Assembly: GCF_013266695.1 (NCBI RefSeq)
Contig: NZ_JABRXF010000001.1
Coordinates: 1,555,736-1,619,735 of the forward strand
Direction: 5' to 3'
Length of the DNA: 64,000 bases
From: Hongsoonwoonella zoysiae
Lineage (GTDB): Bacteria; Pseudomonadota; Alphaproteobacteria; Rhizobiales; Stappiaceae
Under the pieces are notes generated by a model that was not told the origin of the DNA, made no database searches, and saw only the letters and a program-made list of their open reading frames with translations. The position numbers were made by a program, and so were the translations under genes. Shown here piece by piece: positions 18,628-27,889 of this stretch. The stretch's first letter is position 1; each line of letters starts with the position of its first letter.

Positions 18628-20074
18628 AGCCATTCGCGCTAGGTTTGCGCCTTTCATAATCGCCCTTCTATGGCTGAACACCGCCATCATGGCCGCGGCG
18701 ATCTTCCTGTTTCCAAACCCGAATTCGACTATCGTCCTGGTTCTGAGTCTGGCTCTCGCGATCGGTGGGACCGCTCTCTGGGCGGTTCAGAAATCCAGCT
18801 GGCTGACGCGCCAGTTCACGGCGGTCGTGGCGATGGGGCAGGTGATGCTCCTCGTGCTCGATTTCGCGGGTACCCCCTACCAGATCGATGTTCACATGTA
18901 TTTTTTCGCCACGCTCGCAATTCTCGCGGGCTGGCTCGACTGGCGGGCGATCCTCTCCGCCAGCGCGGTGACCATCGTGCAGCACCTCCTTCTCAACACG
19001 CTCTATGCTTCCGCGATCTTTCCCGAAGGGGCCAACATCCTGCGCGTGCTCGCCCACGCCGCCGTGGTCTTCCTCGAGACGGGCGCGCTTGTCTGGATGC
19101 TTGAAACGCTGAGGGCGTCCATGTGCAAGGCGGAGCGCGAGCAGATGGCGGCGACGGACGCTAAGCACGCCGCTGAACAGTCGCAGGAGCGGGTGGAATC
19201 CCTCACGCGTCAGTCCGATGAGGACCGCCGCCGGGCGATCGCCGAAATCTCTGAACGATTCGAGGCGAAGGTCGCTTCCGTGGTCAGCGAGGTGGCGCCT
19301 GCGGTCGCGGAACTGCAAAAGGCGGCCGAAGCCATGAGGGTGAAAGCCACCGGCGCCGGCAACGGTTCGCGGATGGTCGTGGAGACCAGTAACAATACCC
19401 GCAGCAACGTCATGACCATCTCGGAATCCGCGGAGAGCATGCGCCAGGCGATCGCGACCATTCGCGAGGAGGCCAACCGCTCGCAAACGGAGGCGGAATC
19501 CGCCTCAAGCAAGGCGGGCGAGGCGGCGCGGACGGTTTCGGAGATGGTCGCCAGCGCCGAAACGATCAGCCAGGTCGTGGACCTTATCCGTTCGATTGCC
19601 GAGCAGACCAACCTTCTCGCTCTCAACGCGACGATCGAATCCGCGCGGGCGGGAGAAGCCGGCAAGGGATTTGCCGTCGTCGCGCAGGAGGTGAAACAGC
19701 TAGCGACGCAAACCGCCAAGGCGACGGAAGAAATCTCCGCCCAGATAGCCTCCATGCAGGCCGTTTCGTCCACGGCGCAGGAATCCATGAACTCCGTGGT
19801 CGACACGATCCGCAATTCCATGGAAATTCTGGTGGGTCTTGGCGAAAGCATAGAAGGTCAGCTTCGCGCGACTTCGGAAATCTCCGATGTCGTGTCGGTG
19901 ACGGTGGAAGATACGCGCGCCCTCGATGGTTCCGTCGGTGAAATCCACAAGGATATTTCCGAGACGGCAGAGCAGTCGGAAAGCGTTATTTCCATTGCCA
20001 CGCAGCTTGCCTCGCATACCACGAGCCTTCAGGATGAAGTGACCGACTTCGTGCGGATCGTTCGCGAAGCCTGA
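18614..20074 (+). CDS. Methyl-accepting chemotaxis protein
   Basis: A 486-residue chemoreceptor. The first ~180 residues contain about six hydrophobic segments without a large periplasmic loop, so sensing probably occurs within or near the membrane. There is no obvious HAMP domain, only a coiled-coil connector (residues about 185-220). The signalling domain follows, with the highly conserved hairpin tip [37 protein letters not shown] (residues about 330-366). The ATG at 18614 starts in the hydrophobic region; the ORF can extend to 18554 but that overlaps the upstream small gene. No che genes are nearby, so it would feed a chemotaxis system encoded elsewhere. Confidence 0.88.
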   Translation: MHGIEAIRARFAPFIIALLWLNTAIMAAAIFLFPNPNSTIVLVLSLALAIGGTALWAVQKSSWLTRQFTAVVAMGQVMLLVLDFAGTPYQIDVHMYFFATLAILAGWLDWRAILSASAVTIVQHLLLNTLYASAIFPEGANILRVLAHAAVVFLETGALVWMLETLRASMCKAEREQMAATDAKHAAEQSQERVESLTRQSDEDRRRAIAEISERFEAKVASVVSEVAPAVAELQKAAEAMRVKATGAGNGSRMVVETSNNTRSNVMTISESAESMRQAIATIREEANRSQTEAESASSKAGEAARTVSEMVASAETISQVVDLIRSIAEQTNLLALNATIESARAGEAGKGFAVVAQEVKQLATQTAKATEEISAQIASMQAVSSTAQESMNSVVDTIRNSMEILVGLGESIEGQLRATSEISDVVSVTVEDTRALDGSVGEIHKDISETAEQSESVISIATQLASHTTSLQDEVTDFVRIVREA

Positions 20075-20808
20075 TCGGGCCGGGCAGTCTTGCCTTGTAC
20101 GCGCCGGCGGCCTGAGCGGTCGCCGGCGGATTTCATTTACGCGGCATGCTCTTCATGGCATGGGTGATCTACGGGCCCCGGTCAGGGCGTGGCGGGCCGG
20201 AAAGAGCTCTCGATCTCGGATTGCGCTCCCGTCATATGCATTAATTCCGATATGCCCCCGCTCGCCTATGCAACGAGCGGCGTCGATTTTCCATTTCGTC
20301 CCATGGTTGTGATCTTACGTTGGAAAAACTTTAGTATGTAAAGATTGTTTTCTTTTTGGATCTTAATATAAATGCATAAATTTTTATCTATATTAGTAAT
20401 GAATATGTCAAAAAATTATCTCAGTCGTCTTATTCATGACGTATTTCATGATATAAAACTCATGTCACACAAAAATTATTCTATTTAACTTCCAGTTCGC
20501 TTCTTCGGTAATAGACTATTAGTGAAAAATTAAGGCGTGCTGTCCCAATATTGGGATGGTGGACGAACCTCTCCGGGCTCTCGATTGCCGCTTGGTTCCG
20601 ATGGCTTGCCGGATTCGCGCCGGATGGCACAGCGATCCGAACGGCTTTCTTTCCGGATCCGCCTTTGGCCACGGGCTTCGATACGGGCTTGCGGCGAAGG
20701 GAAACGGTCATCAATTCCGCGTTGGCGCATCGCCGCCGGAATGAGCTGTGCCGGAGAGTTCGTTTACGGCAAACAAGGCTCCTCAAGGGGTGTGCGTCGT
20801 GAGTGTGA
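20075..20808. other. Intergenic region with AT-rich island and 14-bp palindrome
   Basis: The section 20320-20530 is strongly AT-rich. TCCCAATATTGGGA at 20542-20555 is a perfect 14-bp palindrome lying between the AT-rich part and the rpf-type operon, a plausible operator. A low-confidence small minus-strand gene (20481-20711) overlaps it. Nothing else was recognised. Confidence 0.55.
20481..20711 (-). CDS. Possible small basic protein
   Basis: A 76-residue reading frame rich in Lys, Arg and Ala (begins MTVSLRRKPVSKPVAKGG). Its first two thirds use the GC-rich codons favoured by neighbours (AAG, GCC, ATC, GTG), but the last 20 codons run into the AT-rich island. Only a weak ribosome site (GGA) precedes the ATG. 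I do not recognise the family. It may be a real small gene divergent from the response-regulator gene, or chance coding potential. Confidence 0.28.
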   Translation of the reverse strand: MTVSLRRKPVSKPVAKGGSGKKAVRIAVPSGANPASHRNQAAIESPERFVHHPNIGTARLNFSLIVYYRRSELEVK

Positions 20809-23010
20809 GTGCGTAAAATGTCGGTTATCGCCGTCGTCGATGACCGAATGATAAACCGGAATTTCTTCTCCCGGCTGGCGAGCTGGACGGAGGACGGGGT
20901 CGTTACGCGCGCGTTCGCCAATCCTTTCGATGCGCTCGAGCATTTTCGCAATGAAACCCCCGACCTTTTGATTACCGACTACCGGATGCCCAAGATGGAC
21001 GGTGCGGAGTTTACACGCCGCTTCCGCACGCTTCCGGGCTGTAGCGATATTCCGGTGATGGTAATTACCGCGTTCGCCGATCGGCGCTTCCGCATGCGCG
21101 CCCTGGAAGCGGGCGCCACGGATTTCCTGCAAAGCCCGGTCGATCACAGTGAGTTCCAGACAAGGGCGCGCAACCTGCTTGCCCTTCGCAAGCGCCAGCT
21201 TGCGATGAAGAGCCGCGCGAGCGACCTGGAGCAGGAACTTCAGATCGTCGAGCGTGAACGCGATGAGGCGATGCGAGATTCGCGCGAGCGGCTGCTGCAG
21301 GTCATCGACACGGTGCAGGTCATGATCAGCGCCGTCGACCGCGCGGGCAGCTGTGTCTTCGTCAACGCCTATCAGGCGCAGCTTCTGGGCAAGGAGGCAG
21401 GCGACCTGACCGGCATCAGCCTTTATCCGCTGATGTATCCGAGCGAAATTGCCGAAAACGCGCGGGCGCTCGACCGCAGGGTTTTCGATACGGGCGAACC
21501 TCTCGCCCCCTATGAGGAGGAAGTGCTCGTCGCGGACGGCTCCACGCGGGTGTTTCTGACGCGCAAGGTGCCGCTGAAGGACAAGTCCGGCAAGGTGGTG
21601 AACGTCTTGTCGACGTCGCTCGACGTTACCGAAAACAAACGTGCCGAGGCTCATCTCTTCCACATAGCCCATCACGATGCGCTGACGGAACTTCCCAATC
21701 GTACGCTTTTGGGCGAGCGACTGGACGAGGAGATCACGCGCGACGTTGATGGCGAAAGCCTCTTTGCCTTGCATTTTCTCGATCTCGACCGTTTCAAGGG
21801 GATCAACGACGCCCTCGGCCACACGGCAGGCGACCGGCTGCTTGAGTTCGTCGCCGACCGGCTGAAGGCCTGCGTGCGCGGAACCGATCTGGTCGCGCGC
21901 CTTGGCGGCGATGAATTCGCCGTCCTGCAGACGTCCATCGCGGGCATGGAAGACGCGCTCTCGCTGGCGCGGCGCATCATCGAGGAACTCGAGGATCCGT
22001 TCTATATCAATGGCCAGGAGGTGAAGATCAGCGCCTCCATAGGCTTCACCATGTATCCTTCCGACGGCAGTTCTTCCGAAGCGCTGCTGAGGAACGCCGA
22101 CCTTGCCATGTATCGGGCCAAGGCCGAGGGCGGCGGCGTGTTCTGTTCGTTTGCGGAAGGTATGGACGAGACCGCGCGCCAGGCGGTCGCCATGGAAGCC
22201 GAGCTTCGCCACGCTCTGGTTCGCTCCGAACTCGAACTGCATTTCCAGCCACAGATCGATCTCAAGGACCGGCGCGTGATCGGGGCGGAAGCGCTTTTGC
22301 GCTGGCACCATCCGGAAAGGGGTTTCATTACCCCCGGCATGTTCCTGCCCGTTGCGGAAGAAAGCGGGTTGATCTACGAAATCGGCGAATGGGTCCTTAA
22401 CGAGGCTTGCCAGCAGGCGGTGCGCTGGCAGCAGGCCGGCCTCGGCGATTTGCGCATCGCCGTGAACATTTCGCCGACACAGTTCCGCAAGCAGAGCGTT
22501 TCCTCGCTGGTGCGTCAGGCCCTGGCCGCTTCACGGCTTTCGCCGGAGCTGCTTGAGATAGAGATTACCGAAAACGTGGTCATGCAGGGCGCCGAACGCG
22601 TGCTGAAGGATCTTCAGGACATTCGCGAACAGGGTGTGCAGGTCGCGATAGACGATTTCGGAACGGGCTACTCGTCGCTTGCCTATCTGAAGCGCTTCAA
22701 GGTGGACCGGCTGAAAATCGATCAGTGTTTTGTGCGAACGATGGAGGAGGACATAAGCGACGCGGCCATTATCGACGCGGTCATCGGACTGGGTAAAAGC
22801 CTTGATCTCCACATCCTTGCCGAAGGGGTGGAGCGCGCGGAACAGGCCGAACTCCTGGCGCGCGCGGGCTGCGATGAAGCGCAGGGCTATTTCTTCGGCA
22901 GGCCGATGCCGAGCAAGTTGTTCGTGAAATCTCTCTCGCCTCAGGGCATGATGGTGGCGGGGAGCGAAAATGTTGTCCGTACACCGGGCGAAAAGGCGGT
23001 GAAGGGATGA
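20809..23010 (+). CDS. RpfG-position response regulator: receiver-PAS-GGDEF-EAL
   Basis: A 733-residue cyclic-di-GMP signalling protein. Residues about 4-125 are a receiver with acidic pair VVDD and phospho-acceptor in LLITDYRMPKMDG, close in style to the RpfG receiver. A PAS domain (about 160-280) follows, then GGDEF with intact RLGGDEFAV (about 290-450), then EAL with AEALLRW, NISPTQFR, EITEN, IDDFGTGYSSL and AEGVE (about 465-715). Both catalytic motifs look intact, so synthesis or hydrolysis of c-di-GMP could each occur. The first start is GTG at 20809; ATG at 20818 is equally possible. It lies 63 bases before the RpfC-like kinase and is its likely phosphorylation target, replacing HD-GYP RpfG. 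Confidence 0.88.
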   Translation: MRKMSVIAVVDDRMINRNFFSRLASWTEDGVVTRAFANPFDALEHFRNETPDLLITDYRMPKMDGAEFTRRFRTLPGCSDIPVMVITAFADRRFRMRALEAGATDFLQSPVDHSEFQTRARNLLALRKRQLAMKSRASDLEQELQIVERERDEAMRDSRERLLQVIDTVQVMISAVDRAGSCVFVNAYQAQLLGKEAGDLTGISLYPLMYPSEIAENARALDRRVFDTGEPLAPYEEEVLVADGSTRVFLTRKVPLKDKSGKVVNVLSTSLDVTENKRAEAHLFHIAHHDALTELPNRTLLGERLDEEITRDVDGESLFALHFLDLDRFKGINDALGHTAGDRLLEFVADRLKACVRGTDLVARLGGDEFAVLQTSIAGMEDALSLARRIIEELEDPFYINGQEVKISASIGFTMYPSDGSSSEALLRNADLAMYRAKAEGGGVFCSFAEGMDETARQAVAMEAELRHALVRSELELHFQPQIDLKDRRVIGAEALLRWHHPERGFITPGMFLPVAEESGLIYEIGEWVLNEACQQAVRWQQAGLGDLRIAVNISPTQFRKQSVSSLVRQALAASRLSPELLEIEITENVVMQGAERVLKDLQDIREQGVQVAIDDFGTGYSSLAYLKRFKVDRLKIDQCFVRTMEEDISDAAIIDAVIGLGKSLDLHILAEGVERAEQAELLARAGCDEAQGYFFGRPMPSKLFVKSLSPQGMMVAGSENVVRTPGEKAVKG

Positions 23011-23073
23011 CGGGGCGCTGCGATAGGGGGAAACCGTTTCCCGCGTCGGCGGCCATGCGGTGGGGGGACGTCC

Positions 23074-25662
23074 ATGCCTACAGGGCATGATCAGCAGCTT
23101 CGCAGGAAGCCGGTCGACTGTCTGACCGCGCTGAGGCGGTTTCGCGCGCTCTCCGATGGCGAAGGCGAAATGGCGCTCAACCGTATCGTCATCTCGCTTT
23201 TCATTCTCATCTACCTGGTCACGTTTCACGCCTTGCCGCAGATCCAGGGGCCGCTTTTGCAGGTGGGTGCGTTCTTCGCCTGCACCATCGCGCTTGCCGT
23301 TCATCTGGTCGTGCGCCCGGCGCAAAACTATCCGCGCCGCGCCATTGCGATCCTGTGCGACCTCGGTATCCTGACGATCGGCCTCTACGATGGCGGCGAG
23401 ACGACGGCGGTTCTCTTTCCGATCTATCTTTGGGTGATCTTCGGCAACGGCTTCCGTTTCGGCCTGCGTTACCTCGCGCTCGCGGTCGCCATTTCGATCG
23501 CGGGCTTCGCGGCGGTCATGACGACGCCGTTCTGGCTCAACCACATAAGCCTCAGCATCGGCCTGCTGCTCAGCCTGATCATTCTGCCGCTCTATGCCTC
23601 GAAGCTGATCCGCGATCTTTCCGCGGCCAAGGCAAAGGCGGAAGAGGCAAGCCGCGCCAAGAGCCAGTTCCTGGCAGGCGTCAGCCATGAGTTGAGAACG
23701 CCGCTCAACGCGATTATCGGCATGGGCGAGCTGCTTCAGGACACCGACGTCGACCCCGAGCAACGCGACATGATCCGCACGGTGAAAAGCTCCGCGCGTT
23801 CGCTCCTGAGCCTCATCGACGGCATCCTTGAGTTCTCGCAGATAGAATCCAACGCGGTTGCGATATCCGACGAGGTTTTCGACCTTCACCTGATGCTAGG
23901 CGAAGTGCGCAGCATCGTCGCCGGGCAGGCCCGCTCGAAGGGGCTGCGCTTCTTCCTGCACGTCTCGCCGGACACGCCCTACTCGCTTATCGGCGATACG
24001 CGCCACCTGCAGGAGATCCTCATCAACCTTGCCGGCAATGCCGTGAAATTCACGCATTCCGGCAGCGTCGGCATATGCGTCGACGCCGTCAACGTCGATA
24101 ACGCCAGAACGCGCCTGCGCTTCGAGGTGGTGGACACGGGCATAGGCATTTCGCCGGACGCCAAGGAGCGTATTTTCGAACGGTTCACGCAGGCCGATGA
24201 AACAATCATAGACCGTTTCGGCGGCACCGGCCTTGGCCTTGCGATCGTGGAGCAGCTCGTCGCCGCACTTGGCGGCGAGATGGGCGTCGAGAGCGAAGTG
24301 AACGTCGGCAGCACATTCTGGTTCGAACTGGATCTTGCGCGCGATACCGAAGCCGAGGCGCCACGCCTGACGCTCGACGGCGGCAATCTCATCGTCCTGA
24401 CGCGCGACAGCGCCCTCTTCGACCGGATCATCACCGAAACGATGGGGCACGACATCAGCGCCATTCAGGCCGACACGGTGCAGCAGGTCGGCATCCAGCT
24501 TCGCAAGACGACGCTTTCCGGCTCGCGACGCGCGATCGTGCTGGTTGATGAAAGGGCAGAGGCGGGAAGACCCGATGCCATCGCCCAGTCGCTTCAGGGG
24601 CCGGGCCAGACCATAATTCCAAATCTTCTGCTTGTTGCGGATGGGGACTCGGAAGAGGCGACAAAAGAGGAAATCCGCCGGCGCTTCAACGCCGTCGTAT
24701 CGCGCGGTTTTTCATCGGCGGGTTTTGTCGCGGCACTGCGCGCGGCGGGCGCCGCCGATCTGAATGCGGAACGCGACGACGACCGGCTTGCCGCTTTTGT
24801 TCCTACCGGCAAGAGCATGCGGGTTCTCGTTGCCGAGGATAATCGCACCAACCAGCGTGTCATAGCGAAGATACTGGAGCGCGGGGGGCATGAAGCGCAT
24901 ATCGTCGATGACGGCGAGCAGGCGCTGGATGCCCTGACCGATGGCGGTTTCGACATTGTCCTGATGGATGTCAACATGCCGGTGATGAACGGCCTTGAGG
25001 CTATCAAGCTCTACCGCTTCTCCACGACCGGAAGCGCGGAGCGGCTGCCGATCATCGCGCTGACCGCGGATGCAACGCCGGAGGCTGCGCGACGCTGCAT
25101 GGATGCGGGGGCGGATGCCTGCGTAACCAAGCCGATCGAGCCGGCGCGTCTTTTGAAAATCCTCGAAACGGTGCATGTGGCGGGCGTTTCCGACGACAAG
25201 GTTCAGGAAACGGCGCGCCAGGTGACGCATATCGCCAGTCACCCTCGCTTCAAGGCGGATGCGCGCAACTCCGTCGATATGCAAACCCTTGCCGAACTGG
25301 AGCGCCTTGGCGGCGAGGAGTTCGTCCACTCCCTCGTGTCCGATTTCCTGACCGATGCGAAGGATATCTATGCCGAACTCAAGAGCGCGGTGGAAACGGC
25401 GGATACCGCGCGCTTCCGCGAGCATGCGCATGCGTTGCGCTCGGCAGCGGCGAATATCGGCGCGCGCGACGTGTTCAAGCTGTGCTCTTCCTGGCAGTCG
25501 ATCGGCGGGCGGGAATTGCTGACGCATGGACCCCGCCACATCGAAACCCTGTCGAATGAACTGGACCGCGTGACATCGGCGCTCCATTCCCATATCGCAG
25601 CGTCGCGGGATACCGTGGCGCGCGACCCCAGGCTCGGCCCCAAGAGCGGCGACGCCGTGTAG
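23074..25662 (+). CDS. rpfC: RpfC-like hybrid sensor histidine kinase
   Basis: An 862-residue hybrid kinase. A short cytoplasmic lead (about residues 1-33, basic then [13 protein letters not shown]) precedes about five transmembrane helices (33-185) with only short periplasmic loops, as in the DSF sensor RpfC. HisKA has SHELRTPLN with the phospho-histidine near residue 205; the ATPase domain has [11 protein letters not shown] and DTGIGI and GGTGLGL. A degenerate receiver-like segment (about 430-570) is followed by a true receiver ([12 protein letters not shown]) and a C-terminal Hpt domain ([14 protein letters not shown]). GGGGGG stands before the ATG. It is convergent with the rpfF-like gene, as in Xanthomonas. 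Ligand assignment to a diffusible fatty acid is inference. Confidence 0.85.
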   Translation: MPTGHDQQLRRKPVDCLTALRRFRALSDGEGEMALNRIVISLFILIYLVTFHALPQIQGPLLQVGAFFACTIALAVHLVVRPAQNYPRRAIAILCDLGILTIGLYDGGETTAVLFPIYLWVIFGNGFRFGLRYLALAVAISIAGFAAVMTTPFWLNHISLSIGLLLSLIILPLYASKLIRDLSAAKAKAEEASRAKSQFLAGVSHELRTPLNAIIGMGELLQDTDVDPEQRDMIRTVKSSARSLLSLIDGILEFSQIESNAVAISDEVFDLHLMLGEVRSIVAGQARSKGLRFFLHVSPDTPYSLIGDTRHLQEILINLAGNAVKFTHSGSVGICVDAVNVDNARTRLRFEVVDTGIGISPDAKERIFERFTQADETIIDRFGGTGLGLAIVEQLVAALGGEMGVESEVNVGSTFWFELDLARDTEAEAPRLTLDGGNLIVLTRDSALFDRIITETMGHDISAIQADTVQQVGIQLRKTTLSGSRRAIVLVDERAEAGRPDAIAQSLQGPGQTIIPNLLLVADGDSEEATKEEIRRRFNAVVSRGFSSAGFVAALRAAGAADLNAERDDDRLAAFVPTGKSMRVLVAEDNRTNQRVIAKILERGGHEAHIVDDGEQALDALTDGGFDIVLMDVNMPVMNGLEAIKLYRFSTTGSAERLPIIALTADATPEAARRCMDAGADACVTKPIEPARLLKILETVHVAGVSDDKVQETARQVTHIASHPRFKADARNSVDMQTLAELERLGGEEFVHSLVSDFLTDAKDIYAELKSAVETADTARFREHAHALRSAAANIGARDVFKLCSSWQSIGGRELLTHGPRHIETLSNELDRVTSALHSHIAASRDTVARDPRLGPKSGDAV

Positions 25663-25715
25663 CGCCGTAGAGCCGGCCCGCTTTCGCTCCGGCGATCTTG
25701 CAGCTTTCGCGTGCT

Positions 25716-26699
25716 TCATGCCGGCCTGTTCACGCTGCCGGTATCGCCCGTCCTGCGCCGGTCCTGCGCAGCCGTCAGCCGCAGCATCTTGCGCATGTCA
25801 GATTCGCTAAGCTGCATCGCCGCTTCGACCCAAAGCTCGACCACGCTTTCAAGTTCCTCGAAAGGCAGGGGGTTCACCCTGCGTCTTGCATGGTAGATCG
25901 CCTGATGCGCGTTATGCCGGCGGGCATTGCGGGAAATGTAATCCAATACCGCGCTCTGGCCTTCTCCTTCGTCCACGAGGACGTCGATCAGCCCCATCTC
26001 GTAAAGTTCTTCGGCTGTATGCAAGCGCCCGCTCAGGATCATCTTTTCGGCTCTATTGCCGTCAAGCCTGCGCGACAGGAAGCTGTAGGCGCCCATGCCG
26101 GGGAACAGGTTGAAGAGAACTTCGGGAAATCCGAATTTCGCCTGTCGTTCCGCAATGATCACGTCGAAGGAAAGGGCGCATTCGAAGCCGCCGCCCAGGG
26201 CATCGCCCTGTACCAGCGCAACCGTGACAATCGGAAGCTCGATGGAAGTTGCATTGGTATGCAGGACCCTTATGCAGGCGCGCCCGTACCGCAGCAGTCC
26301 TTCACGGTCGCCCGAGCGTATCAGATCGACGAACAGGTTCAGGTCCCCGCCGAAATTGTAGACGTTCTTCAGCGCCGAGCGCAGGACGAAATAGCGCATC
26401 TGGTGCGGCTGATCCGGCCGCGCATAGGCGTGGTAAAGCCTGCGGATGGACGACTGCATGGTGGAAAAATCCTCCAGCAGTTTGGGCGTGAAGCACAAAT
26501 GGCCGTCCGGTCGCATGGTGCACCAGTAGGTCCCGATCGAAGCATCGAATTCGACATCGATCGTCGGATAGCGTTCGCCCGCAACGCGCTGCGCCATGGT
26601 CAGAGATGCCAGGCCCGCGTGCCGTCGGCCCTGGTCGTTGTCAGCATGTGCGGGCTTTGCAGCAGGCATGCCGGTGATGTCGCGATACGACTCTTTCAT
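25716..26699 (-). CDS. rpfF: RpfF-like DSF synthase (crotonase family)
   Basis: A 327-residue crotonase-fold enzyme expected to make a cis-2-unsaturated fatty-acid signal (DSF) from acyl-ACP by combined dehydratase and thioesterase action. The diagnostic RpfF features are present: oxyanion-hole region NFGGDLNLF, the two catalytic glutamates in GGGFECALS and GFPEVLFNLFPGMGAYSF, and a C-terminal ELWVEAAMQLSESDMRKM. These match RpfF better than ordinary enoyl-CoA hydratases. I choose the ATG at 26699; the reading frame extends to 26813, and an internal start at MAQRVAGERYP is possible. The N-terminus is about 35 residues longer than in Xanthomonas. Its end is 53 bases from the rpfC-like gene. 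Confidence 0.88.
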   Translation of the reverse strand: MKESYRDITGMPAAKPAHADNDQGRRHAGLASLTMAQRVAGERYPTIDVEFDASIGTYWCTMRPDGHLCFTPKLLEDFSTMQSSIRRLYHAYARPDQPHQMRYFVLRSALKNVYNFGGDLNLFVDLIRSGDREGLLRYGRACIRVLHTNATSIELPIVTVALVQGDALGGGFECALSFDVIIAERQAKFGFPEVLFNLFPGMGAYSFLSRRLDGNRAEKMILSGRLHTAEELYEMGLIDVLVDEGEGQSAVLDYISRNARRHNAHQAIYHARRRVNPLPFEELESVVELWVEAAMQLSESDMRKMLRLTAAQDRRRTGDTGSVNRPA

Positions 26700-27889
26700 G
26701 TCTATTTCTGCCTCGGCCTCAAGACATTCCGGTCCTGACCCGGAGCGTTTCCTCATGAAAACGGGATCGCTCCCGCTAGGAAAAGCAGCCCCGAAACAAA
26801 ATTCCTGGCGCATAGTCCAGCCGGCCCAACCCGGCCCGATCGCCCGATTGCGGTGAGTTACCCGCTTTCGACGTCCCGGTTCATTTGTCCCGCCTTCATT
26901 CGAAAAAGCGGTGTTCCGGCGGGCCGCTCTGTCGGCCTATGCATCCAGACCTTGGTTCGTACGGGAGACAACGATGATGAACGTTCGATTTTACTTAGGT
27001 TCGCTGGAATGTTCTCCGTACGATTTATTAATAGAATTTTAGGAAAAGTTTATTGAGTCAAGAAGTAATTTGTTAACCATATTTATATCTAAGTTGTAAT
27101 TTTTATTGACACGCGTATTTTCTTAATAAAATAACAATTTCTATTATTTTAAATTGGTTAATTTGATTTAAGATGTTAGATACTTCGATTAAATAATTTG
27201 AATAAACTGGTTAACGCTCGCCTTTTCTGCGGAAGGTTGGTCAAGGTTTGAAGGCATTTATCTTGTCGTCCAAGCAGGTTTTCGCAAACGAAGTTCAAGT
27301 TGCGTGGCGTTAACTTGAAGCGGCGAAATTCGATCGCGGCGCCATGAAAGCGGATTTAGACCACAGGTTGCAATAGCGATTTTTGTTCGTTCCGATCAGC
27401 GTTAATCGAAAGGGTCTTGCACGATAGCGCGATAGCATTCGTGACCGGCACGCGCTTCGGGTTTCGTGCTTGGCGGGGCGGAGCGGCCCCGCGCTGGCCT
27501 GCATGCTCCATGCCGCCTGTGGTGTTAGGCTATTGCGGAAGTGGGGGCGGCGGGTGCGCCGATTGATGCGGTCTGCAGCAAAATGAAATCAATGAAACAA
27601 TGTTCATATTTCATTTTTGTTCGTAACGCGAAATAAACACTTCCGAAAAATCCAGTGCTTCGATGCCGAATAATCTGCGCGAACAGTCGGTAGAGTGTGC
27701 GAGCCGCATGCCGGCTGAAGGACTTTCGGGAGAGGGTGCGCGAAGGTGCGTCGATCCTCAAGAAACTCCCTGGAGTGTCTTGCGTTCGACCGGACGAGGG
27801 CGGAGCATGCTCCAGAACCTGAAAATCATTTGGATCTCTCCGGTCCGGGCATTTCGTGCGGTTTCGGGGAGGCTAGGGAGGATAAATCC
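26700..27889. other. Long non-coding spacer with AT-rich island
   Basis: No gene is supported in these 1190 bases. The part 26985-27240 is strongly AT-rich. It includes TTGACA at 27107-27112 followed by A/T-rich hexamers at a roughly acceptable distance, and TTAACCAT at 27073-27080 resembling a CtrA half-site. GTTAAC-type words recur near 27211 and 27308. The region could hold the rpfF promoter, an RNA gene or nucleoid-protein sites, none demonstrable by eye. Confidence 0.5.

Noticed and set aside
20537-20851. Plus-strand frames across 20537-20851
   Set aside because: No ribosome site, no recognisable domain, and overlap with the start of the response-regulator gene.
25716-26813. Ordinary enoyl-CoA hydratase for fatty-acid oxidation
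   Set aside because: GMGAYSF, the NFGGDLNLF region and the C-terminal ELWVEAAMQL fit RpfF, and the neighbour is an RpfC-like kinase.
27073-27175. CtrA site cluster (TTAACCAT and TTAA words)
   Set aside because: No TTAA-N7-TTAA with correct spacing was found; in AT-rich DNA isolated half-sites are expected by chance.
27589-27630. ATGAAA/TTTCAT repeats upstream of phnD as a possible PHO box
   Set aside because: Spacing of the TTTCAT words is 7 or 9 bases, not the 11-base period of PhoB sites, and the CTGTCAT core is absent.
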